Assembly (NCBI GenBank): GCA_030762175.1
Contig: CM060834.1
Coordinates: 28,225,501-28,289,500 of the forward strand
DNA from: Metallyticus violacea
Lineage: Eukaryota; Arthropoda; Insecta; Mantodea; Metallyticidae
Length of the DNA: 64,000 nt
Direction: 5' to 3'
Positions 45,806 to 58,663 of the stretch are shown here, one piece after another. Made by a program: the position numbers and the translations under genes. The first letter of the stretch is position 1; the number at the start of each line of letters is the position of its first letter. Below the pieces are notes generated by a model that was given only the letters and a program-made list of their open reading frames with translations, had not been told where the DNA came from and ran no database searches.

Positions 45806-47435
45806 TTGTTTTCGGACATACCCTGTGTGGATATTTGTTCTTTTTTATTTCCTCCTGTTTTATACGATTTTTCTTTCTTATATAACTTGGTATTTCAGAC
45901 ATGAAGCTTACAACTAGAGAATCGCTTATAAACAGAAATGTAATATAGATTCTTGCTTTTACCAACTACTTCTTTAAACCAATATGAAGTAAAGCATATT
46001 GGGTTCCTGGCATATATGAAATTCCCGTAATTCAATGCTATTGCCAGGTAGATACGCATACACTACACAGATGCTCTCACGAACTCTTTTTACTTTTCCA
46101 AGGTAAATTTACGACGCTCCTTTTCTATGCCCTTGGGTCATTTTTCACTGCCACACAATGCAATAACGATCAAAAAGCGTGTTGGAGTTGGAAATCTTGG
46201 AGGGTGGAAAGAAATGTCGTATACAATGAATTGTTTTTGAAAGATATGAAAGGGGCCACAATTCGATAAAATAAATTTATTGGTTCTTATGATCAAACAC
46301 TCTAATCCAATGATTTCGAAACTTGTTTAAGAGTGCAAATTCGTTTAAACTCCTTCGATATATTAAAAAGTTTTGCAAAAATATTTTATATAGCATAAAT
46401 TGTAAGTTTATAAAATATAAAACGAATATTTTGGAAGATTTCAACTATTAGTTCCGGGAATTTTCTGATATTGTGATAGGGACTGGGGCGATTATCACTC
46501 AGCACGCACTGCGCTCAGTTGCGAATGCAGGCCAGAACTAACTCTCGGTATAAATATATGAATCATAATTAATTAATAAGAGAAAGGAGAACTTTTTGTT
46601 TAATATTATTCATAAATATGCAAACAGTTTGCATTAACATTAAATTGGATTGAACATTCGATGGAATTATTAGGAATAGCAATTTTTCGGTATTTCCGTG
46701 TGTTTGAAGAGTGGCTGTTTGTGTCTAGATCCCAAATGTGGGCATATCCGGGAGGAAGGAATGGGCGAAGGAGACACCGGTGGTAGACGGGGTCCATAAC
46801 AATGTTTCCAGGAGGAGCACCACGACGCTGGTGAAGTCCCTTCCCCTTAGAAGAGTAGCTTTAATATTGGACCTGAAGGAGAAATATTTCTAAAGCGCAA
46901 GCCACTGCAACACGGCACACAGTACCAGCCTTCTTCGCCAGGTATTTTCGATGTACAACAGAACCAAAGAAAAAATGAGAGCGAAAGGAAAGTAAAGACC
47001 CATCCCAGCGTCTTCCTAAGCGACCAGAGGAAAACAAAAATAAGCGCAAGGTCAGAATGGCCGGTCCAAGGGGATTTTAGCCCAAGATCTCACGAAAGCA
47101 AGTCCCAGGCGTTACCACCTGAGTTCCTGCTCTCTGTAACATTTAATTATTTTTCTCCCAAAATTGAAAATTAATTTGTGAAATGCATAATTCGTCTGTA
47201 AACAATATAACACTATAGATGTAAATCTGTGATTTATTGCTTATGTGTCAGTAGTTAAATAATATAATTAAACTATTATCATAAACAACAATTTATCATC
47301 TTTAGATAGTCCAAAAATAGTTTTAATTAGAACCACTTAGGAAAAGGACGGAAGCTCGATCATGGATCTTCATCTGAACTGTTGACCATGGATATATACG
47401 TCGTGCGCACGCAAGCACATACACACAAATATATT
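45806..47435. other. No gene seen (1.6 kb)
   Basis: AT-rich, with a less AT-rich patch at 46700-47130. That patch holds a weak tRNA-like stretch on the minus strand (47050-47135) but no recognised exon. Confidence 0.45.
47050..47135 (-). other. tRNA-like segment, weak
   Basis: The reverse strand reads CTCAGGTGGTAACGCCTGGG, then a putative anticodon arm, then TTGGGCTAAAATCCCC at the B-box position. It may be the head of a single-copy or diverged SINE. Confidence 0.35.
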
Positions 47436-48762
47436 CCAGGGATAAGTCAAAAGTAATGGCAACTATACTTTTATCCTCCCGAACACAAAAAATCTAAGAT
47501 ATACGATTGCAAGTGTATGGAATTATTTTCGAACAAAGCCACCAAATGGTATATGTGAGTAGAACTGCGTGTCTCAGCGTGGACCGAAGTTCTGATGGTG
47601 GAATTGAGGTCACGAAAAGTGAGTCGGTCCTGGTGGTGTAATGGTAACCATTTGCCTCCTAAACCCAAGATCACGGATTTAATCCCGGCCAGGATCGATG
47701 GATTTTTTCGGTCGTAAAAATCCTACCTATGGCTTCCTAAGTGTGTGAAGTACAACTATGGGTCCCGTGTCGTACATTTACGGCACGAAGAAGAACCTCA
47801 AGCCTGAAAGAAGAGACCTCTGAGTAAAATTTGTCGGCCGTTTCTTGTCCTGAATTGAATGGGACGCTGGTGATCTGAGATGTTTAAGAGCGTCTAAACC
47901 GAACCAAACAAAACAAAAAATAAAAAAATAAAGAATGAACAATGTGCGTAAGTGAAAATAGCATTCATTCGCAGCAGGAATGCACGATAATACCACACAG
48001 AGCTACAGGAAACACTGGGTGGGGTGCCCTACACTTCGAATAGTGGAGAGGTGGTCAGAGGCGTTCAAATGGGCAGAATGTAGACTACCGATCTGCCGCG
48101 CAGTGGGCATTCTGTGTCTGTGGGCAAGGATGTATGGATGATGGTGGTGGTACAGTGCTCAAGCGAGGATAAGCGCTGATGTTAGTGGAATTAGAAGAGC
48201 AAACAGGAATTCCGGCAAAAACAGTGCATAGCATTTTACGGGAGGGCCTGAACACACAGAAAATATGTGCAAAGTGTGCCACATCAATTAAATGAGGTAC
48301 AGAAATACGCTCGCTACAAAACATGTCGCATTATTTGGGCGAAATTTCAGCAAGAAGGAGATCCCATGTTAAATCGCATCAAGGGTATGCTGAAACATGG
48401 GCAAGGGCGTAGGAACCAGAACTTAAGCGTCAGTCCTGAGGAAGTGTCACCCTGGGTCACCACAAACACACGTTTCGCCAAACTGCTTCTCCAGCAAAAG
48501 TCATGGCCATGGTGTCCCCCGGAGAAATGCTATTTTCACATAGGCATATTGTTCACTCTTCGTGACCTCCATTCCTCCACAATCGCACACCAACTGAACT
48601 TTGGGGCGTACTGAAACACGCAGCTCTACCCACATACACCAGCTTGATGCTCATTCGAAAGTACAATCCATACACTTTCAATCGTATATCTTAGACTGTG
48701 CGTGTTGTCCCTTGTTCGCGAGAAAAAATATGCTGCCATGACTTATGACGTAGCTTTACAAT
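47436..48762 (+). mobile_element. Mariner relic with a nested SINE
   Basis: The left end GATAAGTCAAAAGTAATGGC and the reverse complement of the right end GCTACGTCATAAGTCATGGC form terminal inverted repeats; CTTTTATCCTCCCG and TTTTTTCTCGCG continue the pairing. Inside, from about 48187, lie ELEEQTGIPAKTVHSILREG, LNTQKICAK, a frame shift, VPHQLNEVQKYARY and FQQEGDPMLNRI. These are the second helix-turn-helix and linker of a mariner transposase. The first catalytic motif survives as YAETWARA, a stop, then EPELKRQS, with Ala (48389-48391) where Asp is expected. The second and third Asp motifs are not found. Without the SINE the element is about 1.03 kb, so part of the coding region is deleted. 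Confidence 0.75.
47623..47917 (+). mobile_element. SINE family A, copy 11, inside a mariner
   Basis: Plus strand, full length: head GTCGGTCCTGGTGGTGTAAT, B box GGATTTAATCCCGG, GTCCCGTGTCGTACATTTAC, AAGAACCTCAAGCCTGAAAG and the block GGGACGCTGGTGATCTGAGA. An A-rich tail follows, ending in AAAATAAAAAAATAA. The central palindrome is broken (CTTCCTAAGTGTGTGAAG). The insertion splits the 5' part of the mariner, so the SINE is the younger of the two. Confidence 0.92.
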
Positions 48763-51174
48763 ATAACTGCATACAAAATAATAAAGTTCCATGTCAAAGA
48801 CCCACCAATAGACGCCGCAACTGTGATATTTTAAATGTTATTTTAAAGCTAATCAATCAGGTTTTGTGGTAATTTGATAGCATACTAGGTCTAATGCAGT
48901 TTTAGGCAGGCGCACTGTTGATTTCCTTTTAAACAGGCAAGCAGAATATTTAAAATGCCCATACCATGCACGGATATATTTATCTGTCAATAAAACCTCT
49001 TTGGTTATGTTCAAAAGCGATCTTGAACTGTGATTATGTGGAATCCCAGCACACGCCATTTTACAAAACACCATCTGGTGATCAACGGATCGAAATCTGT
49101 TCAATGAGGGCAGTAAATATAAATATCCAGAAAATTTTCATGTTGCTGTGCAAGATGCATTAAGTCTAAAATATAGTCAATATTTAGAAAGTGCTGAATT
49201 TTTAAAACTTCATCCAGGTCGGTAACATTGTGTCATCTCAAAATTCTTATGTTGAAGACTTAGCAACTATCAGGTTGCCTTGCGATAAAGTCATCACATG
49301 ACTCTTTGGTTTCAAGAATGATTATGCCAAATACATTTTAAGGGATACTGGGAATAAATTTTCACAGTTCCAAGATTTTATATTAATCTTTCTGAAACTT
49401 TTACTGTGATTGCATTGCTGTCTAGTTAAGATGTATACCAAATTTCATTCAAATTGGATAGATAGTTTACGAACTATGAATTATTTCATAAATTGTATTT
49501 TGTAAACATGAAACATAATCAAAATGTCCGGCGTTGCTCACGAATTCAGAAAAGTGGTTGGTAATTTTGAACTACATAAAAATTGTATACAAGATATTTT
49601 AAATAAATTTGTTCAGTGAACTGTGATATAATTTTTTTTAATCTTTAAGAAATTTTAATCTTTAAAAGTAATCACTTTTTCATGAAAGTGTTTTTTTTTA
49701 ATTATTATTATTGTGTTGTAAGGTTTTTAGTCCTATAGAATGGATACTGCTGCTGCACATTCTGGTAAAATTTAATTGAATTTAAACAAAAATTGTTACG
49801 CGCGGGGCATTTTGAATGTGTGGAAATGAAGTTTTGAGAAAAGCTCTGGAGTAAAAGTGTGGTTTAAGCTCTTTAAATGACTGTAGAGCCCAAGGGAAGG
49901 GGGTGTCAAATGTTGAATCTCTGTGGACAAAGGTTCAAGGAATTATGTACAGCAAAAAAAGAGTTTCGATTTTGACCAAAAATTCGCTCCTAGTGTCCTT
50001 TAAATGTATTGTCCCGTGCATATTTTCCTTTACAAGAATGGAAGCAGCAACAGCCTTATTTGTTATGCAGAATATTTCTTAAAGCCTGCAGGTATAACTT
50101 AACCTTTGTTAATGGCTATCTGCAGTTGCAATAAGAAATTTAGGCGACTTGTCTTACGGCAATATGTATTCAAATGAAGTACAAGTAGCTTGGAGCTTAT
50201 TTAAATGCCTTTAGAATATAACACCTAAAGACTGCAGAGTGTAACTGACAAAAGTATCGTCCCCTCATAGCACTGCATTTGATTTACAGTGTAGTAAACT
50301 TATTCCCAGTTCTTTTCCTATCTCTCTTTGCCTGTTGCCGTTTCTCACCCTTCTGTTGCGTCTTTTCCCTGTCTGCTATTGCTGGGGAGGGTAGGTAATC
50401 AGGAGATAACCATGTTGAAGCTTCACGGCATCCCTTTACAACGTCGTTTCCCCACCATTTTGTGAGTTCCATATGCTGAACCTGGAGATGCATTCCTTCC
50501 AATTACTGCGAGGAAAGATGTTTTCAAGGTTGCAAGGAATTCTCTGGGGGTCTCTAATGATTTTCACTAAGGCCCAAAGTGCGGCAGAGCGGCGTTATCC
50601 GGAGATAGTCCTCGCCATTAACTTTTCACGGGACGTTGGTGGTTCTGTGCAAAATAGCGAGCGTATCGCAGTGTCGTGTTGTAACGAGCCATGAGACCTC
50701 CCCTTTGCTAACGAGCAGGTTCTGTGTGAACGAAACTGGCATTTTGTCACGATTGTTGGCTTGTATTTCACAAGTAACCCCAGGAGCACTGTTAAATGCT
50801 TAATTTCAGCTGTAGAGGGGCGGTCGTCCTGAGCGAATAATCTCATTGTTCTTGAAAAATATTTGGAACAGTAGCCGTAATGCTAAAGTAGCGAATTTTT
50901 GTTGTGAGAGATATCGATACTGGAGGTTTAGCAATACGTTTTTAAGTTTTTTTACTTATTCGTGATCAAATTGAAGGATTTCATATTAATTTTTAAAAGG
51001 CCGTCACGCAAAAACTGTGTAAATTCATGAAATTCTTCGTCAAATAGAATAACTTTGAAAATGAATATAAAATTCAAGTGATGTCCCTATTAATTAATAA
51101 AATGAAATAATTTATGACATTACTGTGCCGTATTAGAATTCTTGCAATCTATAAGTATCACAAAAGAGAAACCA

Positions 51175-51221
<47 letters not shown>

Positions 51222-51721
51222 TACTACTACTACTACTGCTGTTGTAGCTATTAAATAAAATATGTTACCACTGATAGACAAAACTGCACTATCTGCGTAT
51301 TTTTTAAAAAAAAATAAATGTAAAAGTAACTATGTTTATAAACTGAGCCCTTTATATAATCTTTATATTCACTGAAATAGAGAAAAATAAAAACATGTCC
51401 AGTTACACTGTGTATTTAAGATGATGATATTCATGTGTCAATTACATAAAAACATATTACTATTTAAAAACATTTACAATGTGCAAAGGAAATATACATA
51501 ATCAATAATATACAATCAAAAGTTTCATTGATTTTCATTGACTGAAATTTAATTTAAATTTTACTGTAGTAAAATAAGACAATGCAAACATTTTCTGGGG
51601 GATTACAGAGCACTATCACATACAGATATAATTCTCAAACACATATCACGACGATGTTGTTGTTAATATAAAACATACACAACGTTATTTATAAAGTTAA
51701 TATCCTGAATCAATTTGTCCT
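48763..51721. other. No gene seen (3 kb)
   Basis: Mostly very AT-rich. 50280-50850 is less AT-rich and has overlapping 72-83-codon frames on both strands, none recognisable. A microsatellite lies at 51176-51242. Confidence 0.45.
51176..51242. repeat. (ATT)n-(ACT)n microsatellite
   Basis: About 14 ATT units followed by about five ACT units. Confidence 0.93.
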
Positions 51722-52589
51722 TTCATTTTGAAACAATAGAGAGAAAATTAAACCCAAGCGCGCTTTTTAAATTTAGATTTTCAAGTATACTCCTGCTCCT
51801 AAAGGTCCAATTTCCGTAATTTTCAGACACTATTTTTCTTATTTTATTCAAATTGTATATACCGAGTTTCGTTTCGAAAAAGTAAATATTGGGGCCGCTA
51901 GGGTAGACTTTAAATTTTAGGTTTCAGGTAAACCCACGCTCCTAATAATATGATTTCACCGATTTTCAGAAATCATATTTCCTATTTTATTTTAATGCTA
52001 TATACCAAGTTTTGTTCATTAAAAACAAAATTTGCAACCGCTAGAGCGATTTTTAAATTTCGCTTTATCCCCAATCTTAAATTTCGGTTTTCAGCAGTAC
52101 CCCCAATCCTCTTGGCTCGATTTAGCTACTTTTTAGGGACTGTTGTTATTAATTTATTTAAATTATATATACCTTATGTTTTTTGTAAAAAAGAAAAGAA
52201 ATATTGTGCCGATTTTTCAATGCCCATTTCTAATAATTTGATTTTACTGGTTTTCAGACCTATTTTTCTTATTTAATTTCAATGGCAGATACCCAGTTAT
52301 TTTTATTTTAATTAAATTGCAGCCGCTATAGATTAGCTGCCAATGATCCAATTTTGGTCGTTAACGAACTGGGTGAGTCGTTTTTTAATTAATTTTTATA
52401 ATCTGAAAAATTACAAATTTCGGCCGCTAGAACGTTTCAGGCTCATATATAAATATACACATGAATTTTACATTTTTTTCGTTGTCATTTCTGTGCTTAG
52501 CAGGTAGAACCGACGGAGATTTGAAGAAAATTTTCAAAAATCGTTTCATGGGCACAACCGCAATAGCTACATTCCTTCGGAATTCATTA
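51722..52589 (-). mobile_element. Tandem-monomer element, copy 3 (five monomers)
   Basis: Reverse orientation. The 5' module at the right end reads on the plus strand CCGCAATAGCTACATTCCTT then CGGAATTC, keeping the ATTCC-GAA-GGAAT palindrome. The first monomer has the AGTTCGTTAACGACCAAAAT equivalent. The ACC-TTAGGAG-type box recurs, in plus-strand form, near 51785, 51930, 52095, 52225 and 52337. The 3' module (AATTTTCTCTCTATTGTTTC in element sense) ends near 51722. The microsatellite slot holds a short TATA-rich run instead of TG repeats. Confidence 0.75.
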
Positions 52590-55558
52590 AAAACGCACCA
52601 AAATTCGCGATAATATCTCTATTGTTTATGATTATGATTTATAGTACAACTGTATCTTCCAAACGTTAAATGTGTTTAACATATGAAAAAGATTAGAAGA
52701 TTACTATAAAACGAAAGCACATTCATCATACTTATCAGCAATTGAGGATACAAGTGAAGATAAAAATGAGTATAGGATGTTAATTTTCAGGTGAATATTG
52801 TCCTGAGGATATTGAATTTGATGTAAACCTACTGAGAAAACAAATAATTAATATTTATAATAGTTACTTATTGAATTAGTTCGATTTACTTGATGAATGA
52901 CAGAGCTATCGTGAAATTATGCCCAACTTTTTATTTTTATTTATTTTATTTAATTATGTATATAAAATAGAAGACAGTTGCCATCCTGAAAGAGCAAAAG
53001 CTCGTGCTTGGGTCCAAACTCACTTTTTTGCACTCATTGAAATGTTGTACACATCATTAGTAACGTAGATACAGAAACTGCGGGAGTATAAAACATAAGA
53101 CAGTTATATACATAAAGTAGAATTTTGATTCCAAGACCAGTATAAGATAAAAAGATATATCAAACCTATGGGATATATAGATCTTAAAACTAATATTGTT
53201 AATACTTTAAAACAGTTATATTAAATAACGTGTGCACAACAATAAGCTATGTGTCGTATGATAAGAATATAAATTAAAAATTTGAAGTAAAAGTTAAGCA
53301 TACAAATGATATTAGCAAAATGTTTATTTCTAGTTTACAGATATTAAAAGAAATATTTTACTTGTCGTTTTATTATTTTTTCTGTAGTTGACTCCAGCAT
53401 GTGTCAACGTTTTGAATACCTCATTTGGTTTTTAACCAACTTGTTAAATTGTTTATGTTTTTGTGGGAATAAAAACATTTTTTTTTAAAAAAAATATAAC
53501 TTTTCCTGCTTGAAACTACAAATGTTTATGTTCCACTCAAGCTAAATATATTACAGATATATTTCATTTATAAGTAAAAGTCATCTTTTATGTGATTTAA
53601 GAAGAAAAAATTGTGGTTATAGAATCAAATTTATAGAAAAAAAAGGTACATAAAATGTAACTTTTTCGGTGAAGATGCATGGTGTAATTTATGCCACTTT
53701 TGCACTAAATTATATAGGCATAGCTTATTTATTTTCAAGTTTTAAATTTTTCAAACACTCAAAGTAGCTGTCATAAATTAAATGTAAAGTTGTAAGTCAG
53801 GCACCTCTACAGTAGTATAACCTTCCTTCATAATCAATCAGATTCAAGGTTGTAACAATCATTCAAACTGTAACAATTAACGTTCAATATTTTATAAACT
53901 AGATAGATACTAAAGAAGTGTGAGATAGTTGCATATATTTTTAAAACATTAAAGAGGAGCATATTTTTTAATTATTTGGTAATTTAAATTATATTGCTCA
54001 GATCTTTGGAAAGTTAAAATAATAATTTATAAATAAAATAAACGAAAATAAAATGGAATGTTGGAAGACCTCAAAAAGAAATACCAATCTTTTGTGAAAG
54101 CCAAGGGAATAACTCACTCATTCCTTTTATGGAGAAAGAAAAAAGTCACACAACTATGCAGTGTAAATAAAAAGAAAACTAAACATGTTACCTAACCCAA
54201 AAACCTCTTGATGCATTCTCTCACCATATTTGGGCTGCGTATGCCTGTACTTGCGTTCGCTAGAACTGGCTTTCGGAACGAATCGCATCTTCTTTCTGCA
54301 TCTGTGCTTGTCCGAACACATCAGTGAAGAAAAGGCAGCAATTATCTAAAGAACTCGCATCATTCTAACGTTTGTAAAACTTCGTTCATCCGTTCTTATA
54401 ATATAAAATAAACGCTCCTTATAAGTCCTAAGGAACTACGCTGTAACTGAGAAAGTTATGTATGTAGCAAGCTAAACTGGTGGCATTAAAAGACAATGTT
54501 TGTTCGCAGAGGTGTTGCCAAATTAAGTAGACATGTGACCCTACCTTATTGGTATTAAGTACGTTGTACTGTATCTTTAAACAATGGAAACGATTTCCAT
54601 TAGGGACTTCCTATTGTCATTCTTTGTCCAATACTTTTCAGTATGCTGTACTTGATCACATGGAACCTTTGTTGCAATTTTCCCTCTCGTTTTCTTTATT
54701 TTTTTTTTATTGTTTCTTCAGTTCATATTGTCATTTGTATAAACATCTAAGACTCCCTTCCTTTTTATCGTCTAACGCAGTTTTTACCCTCGTTTTCTTT
54801 AGAACTCTGTGTCTTTCTTGCACTCTGTAACATCATAATCTGTCCTTGTCTTTCCTCTCATCCCTGTTGTGACATCTACTTTCTGATATCTTCTCGAAAT
54901 AAGTGTTTACCGCTCATTGGTTAAAACACGAGGTGGCATCATCTGATTGCCTTCCCGATTGGTTCCGGTTCCGTTAGGGAGTTGATCGTTTGCTTTCCTA
55001 GGGTAAAAATCATTTTGGCTTGCTGGCTTGGTGACCGGGCGAGCGGTGTGTGTTTATCTTATACATTTCTTTATACAGTAGAAGCAATTTCTTCACATAA
55101 ATTTTCAGGCAGTGGCATTAAGTTTATTTTAAACTTTCGGTGGCTATGCCGTTGTCCACACCTAGAGGGGTTGTCTCCCTTTGGAAGTGACCTGTTTTCG
55201 GCAAGTCAGAATTTTCCTCTCGCCCATCAGCAGAGAGGCGCTTTCGAGAGATATAAAGATGTGTTTAAAGTACAAATATATTGGGTTATGACCAAGGGGG
55301 GGGGGGGGCTCAGGCTTTAACGTGGAATTAGCATTTACGAAATCCCGTATAAAATTTCTTGGGGCCGACCGGCCAGGGAACTGGCCAAGTGCTGGTGCTG
55401 GAATATGTATAACAACAATTTGAAGGCGATTTATTTAAAACCAAGTAATACTGCAGTCATGACCGGAAAATATACCCTCTTGGATCATTCGTATAACTGC
55501 GATAAGACCTAAATATGCATTGAGGTTTTAATTTATTATACGCTTTCTTTCTTATGTA
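52590..55558. other. No gene seen (3 kb)
   Basis: AT-rich to about 54200. Then comes a more mixed stretch with 93- and 112-codon frames (54549-54830, 54982-55320, plus) that I cannot assign. A G13 run lies at 55296-55308. Confidence 0.45.
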
Positions 55559-56850
55559 TACGAGAGTTACCTTTTAAGTTGTTACAAAGGACCCAGATGG
55601 CGGCGCGTTTGAGATGTCATTATTATTTTCGAAGCTATTGACCTTTGTTATTGTGAAACCTGTTGCAGCTTAGAAATTGACCAAGTGGTTTGTTTACAGT
55701 GAGCGTTTAAACAAAGAAATTCTAAGGAAAACTGTAAAGTTCACGTGAAGGTTTTCTTTAGATGATTTTTTTACTATTTTAGTAAAGGTCTAACAAAACA
55801 GCAATGTATTGAATCGCTTCGTTCAACTTTTGGTAATTAAGCATCATCAGAAAATACTTTAAAATTAATTTGCAGAATTTCGTCGTGGTCGTGCGTCCGT
55901 CAGTGAGGAATCTCGTGAAGGTCGACCATAATCGGTTGCATTCCGAAAAACATCGTACTGTGCGTAACATGATTCAAGAAGATCGGCATGTGCCCTACAT
56001 TGAGATAGAGGCATCCTTAAGCATATCCAAGACTGCAGTACATTCGATTTTGCATGAACATTTAACTGTGAAAAAAATATGTTCTGATGGATTCCGCAAA
56101 ATATTACTGAAGCTAAAAAGATCGCTCCTGTTAATTGGTATGATGAAATGCTCAAAAATTCCACCAAGGAACTGCAAAATCCATGTACAACACCGTAACA
56201 GGAGACGAAACTTGGATATATTCGTATGAACCGGAAACTAAGCATCAATCCACTGTTTGGGTGTTCCAAGATGAACCGAATCCCTCAAAAGTTGTTCGTT
56301 CACGAAACACTTCCAAGAAAATGATCATTTACTTCTTCGGTTGTACTGGACATGTCGCAATGATTCCTTTAGATGATCGAAGAACAGTTAATGCGGAATG
56401 GTATACAACAATTTGTTTGTCAAAAGCCATCGAGGAAAAGAGGAAAAACAACGGAAAACGTCACATCATTCTTCATCGGGACAATGCCAGCTGTCACACA
56501 GCACGTCAAACAATTGATTATTTGAAGGAGGAAAACGTCGAATTAATGTCTCATTGCCCGCATTCACCTGATTTATAGTCTAAGGCTTCTTTTTGTTACC
56601 GAATGTCAAACAAAAAAAAAAATGCGTGGATAGCGACTTTCATCCCCTCAAAAAAGCTGTTGAAGTCTTTAAAAACCATGTTTTTGAGAGACCAACTTCA
56701 GAGTAGCAAGAAATGTGTCGAGAATTGACTTGAACGCAAGCAAAGGTGTATAAATCTTAAAGGCGAGTATTTTGAAAAGCAATAAAACAGTTTGTTTACA
56801 AAATGTTTTTCTTTCCTAGTTTTTGTAAAAACTTTAATGTTACCACAAGT
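55559..56850 (+). mobile_element. Mariner, near full length, dead transposase (DD34D type)
   Basis: About 1.29 kb, the usual mariner length. The ends (TTACCTTTTAAGTTGTTACA at the left; TTGTAAAAACTTTAATGTTA at the right) pair as diverged inverted repeats. Coding blocks: EFRRGRASVSEESREGRP, then VRNMIQEDRHVPYIEIEASL and SISKTAVHSILHEHLTVKK (paired helix-turn-helix), and VNWYDEMLK. TVTGDETWIYSYEPETK carries the first Asp (codon 56204-56206). QSTVWVFQDEPNPSKV and CTGHVAMIPLDDRRTVNAEW follow. LHRDNASCHTA carries the second Asp (56480-56482). HCPHSPDL then meets a stop, and after a frame shift GFFLLPN appears where (N/C)DFFLFP is expected, so the third Asp is Gly (56584-56586). The C-terminus LKGEYFEKQ remains. 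Spacing from the second to third site is about 34 residues. At least three frame breaks. Confidence 0.88.
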
Positions 56851-57357
56851 CAAAGAAAATATAAGTGGTAAATAAGAGCTAATGTATACAAAAGTTTGCT
56901 TTTTGAAGCGTTTACTGTCATGTGCTTGTACCTCACATACCCAAGTATACGGCGGCTCTAGATCACCTCTCTAGCCCTTTATGCCGCCAGTTTGTTCTGG
57001 ACTCCCAGCTAGTGTCTCCGTACGATTGTAACAATTAATGGAGATGGACGGAAAGGATTTCTGGACACAGATGTGCGGCACTGTTTCATAATTTCCTTTA
57101 ACCCAGAAAGCATATTTCACGGTTTCTCCAGGCATTTCACCTCTTCGATTTTGTAAGCCTTTTCTTTTTAAAGGTTGACCTTCATTAGTTCTTCTCTACT
57201 GCAACACCCAGCATTCTCTCAAAAGCTCCTTTTCGACACATTAATCAGAAATCAGCAAGTAATTTTTCTCAGAAAAAAATTTCTGATAAAGAGCCTTATT
57301 GATGACCGTGGAAAAGAGAAGAAATAAGCGGGAAACCTGTGCTTTTATTATATAATA
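56851..57357. other. No supported feature
   Basis: Mixed-composition sequence without recognised motifs. Confidence 0.5.
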
Positions 57358-57358
57358 G

Positions 57359-57398
<40 letters not shown>
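57358..57398. repeat. (TC)n microsatellite
   Basis: About 20 TC units, just upstream of a monomer of the tandem-monomer family, i.e. in that family's microsatellite slot. Confidence 0.93.
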
Positions 57399-57399
<1 letters not shown>

Positions 57400-57401
<2 letters not shown>

Positions 57402-57540
57402 TTTCCGCAACGGAATTTGGTAAATTCCATTTATATAAAATTAGAAAAATAGTTTCTACCATTAGCAGTAGGAATATGCCTGAAAACAGAAATGTAAAAG
57501 GCGCTTTAGCGGCTGCAATGTAAATTATTTCCTGGTAGTA
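57400..57540 (+). mobile_element. Tandem-monomer element, copy 4 (single monomer)
   Basis: Contains AAATTAGAAAAATAGTTTCT, ACCATTAGCAGTAGGAATAT, GCCTGAAAACAGAAATGTAA and GCGCTTTAGCGGCTGCAATG, matching the monomer consensus. Neither the 5' nor the 3' module is recognisable; a (TC)n run precedes it. Confidence 0.6.
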
Positions 57541-57782
57541 AAACACAAGTCATTAATTCCTCCCAATTTCTGTAAATTCCATATGTCTAGCGCTTCATAA
57601 ATTCCACTTGCTGAGGAATTCGCTTAATTTACATGACCGCTTGACTGACTTTTTTTTTTATTGTGCTTAATGGTGTTTTTTGTTAAATAATGCTTTAATA
57701 TGCCTAAGGTTGCTATATTTCCAGATTTTGACGGAATATTTAAAATATTCGAACTAAGTTTTTTATTTGTTTTTCTTTTGCT

Positions 57783-57960
57783 TCTTCTGATGATACACGA
57801 GATGAATGATAAAAACTGGGAAAGGATTTTTAAAGGAAGGAAGCGTAATCTTCCATTTATGAGAACTGAGAAAAACCTGAAAAAACCGGGAGAGCGGAAA
57901 TCGAACCCCAGACCTCTCCCACTCACGAGTCCGTTGTCTTAATGACCTCGGTCACTCTTG
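57783..57960 (-). mobile_element. SINE family B, copy 4 (partial)
   Basis: Minus strand: GAAAAACCTGAAAAAACCGG, AAATCGAACCCCAGACCTCT, CTCACGAGTCCGTTGTCTTA and ATGACCTCGGTCACTCTTGG form the head. AACTGGGAAAGGATTTTTAA marks the body. The tail part (the CACCGCC block) is replaced by unrelated AT-rich sequence at left, and the TAGGCCTGG block is deleted. Confidence 0.82.
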
Positions 57961-58663
57961 GCACTAAGTTTCCTTTGTTACGTTAACAAACTTCTAAAAT
58001 AAAATTAAATTTTAGAAGTTTAAGTTTGACACATAAGATTTTGTTGGAAAAAACTAGTTCATTTAAGTAAAAAGGGCAAATGCAAGTAAATTTAAAGCTG
58101 GGCTGCAAGGATTTTGGTAATGTTATAAAAAGTGACTCAAAAATGTTCAGTTATTTTTTCTTCATAAAAATAACATTAATGAACTTCAAGTAAAGAATAT
58201 CATATATTATGTGTAGGGCTATGTATTTGTTGTATTGTGTGCTTTAATTGTTCAATAGAATGATGAAAAAATAACATTTTGATAAGTGTTTATTATAATA
58301 ATTCTACAAACTATTACATTAATTTTACATAATTCGATTTTCAGTACTACAGTGATTGATTTTGTATTGTATTGTGTATAATTATTCACACTTAATTAAT
58401 TTCATCTGTTTTTTTTATATCGGAACGATTTATTTTTATGACTTCCCTATTATAGCACTGGGGCGTATGTTGGATTTGTGTAAATATTAAATCAGTCATC
58501 TCTAAGATTCAGACATATTAACTACAAACTTTCCCTAATTTTCGGCAAAAAGTTATGCGAGATCTCTAATTTGCATCAAAATTGTCTGGTAACCCTACTT
58601 ATGCCTACAAAAGTTGTGTTTTCTAGATCTTGTGATATTTTCACATTTGAGAGTAAAGACAGA
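57961..58663. other. No supported feature
   Basis: AT-rich; a short inverted repeat (TTCTAAAATAAAATT with AATTTTAGAA) lies near 57990-58020. Confidence 0.5.
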
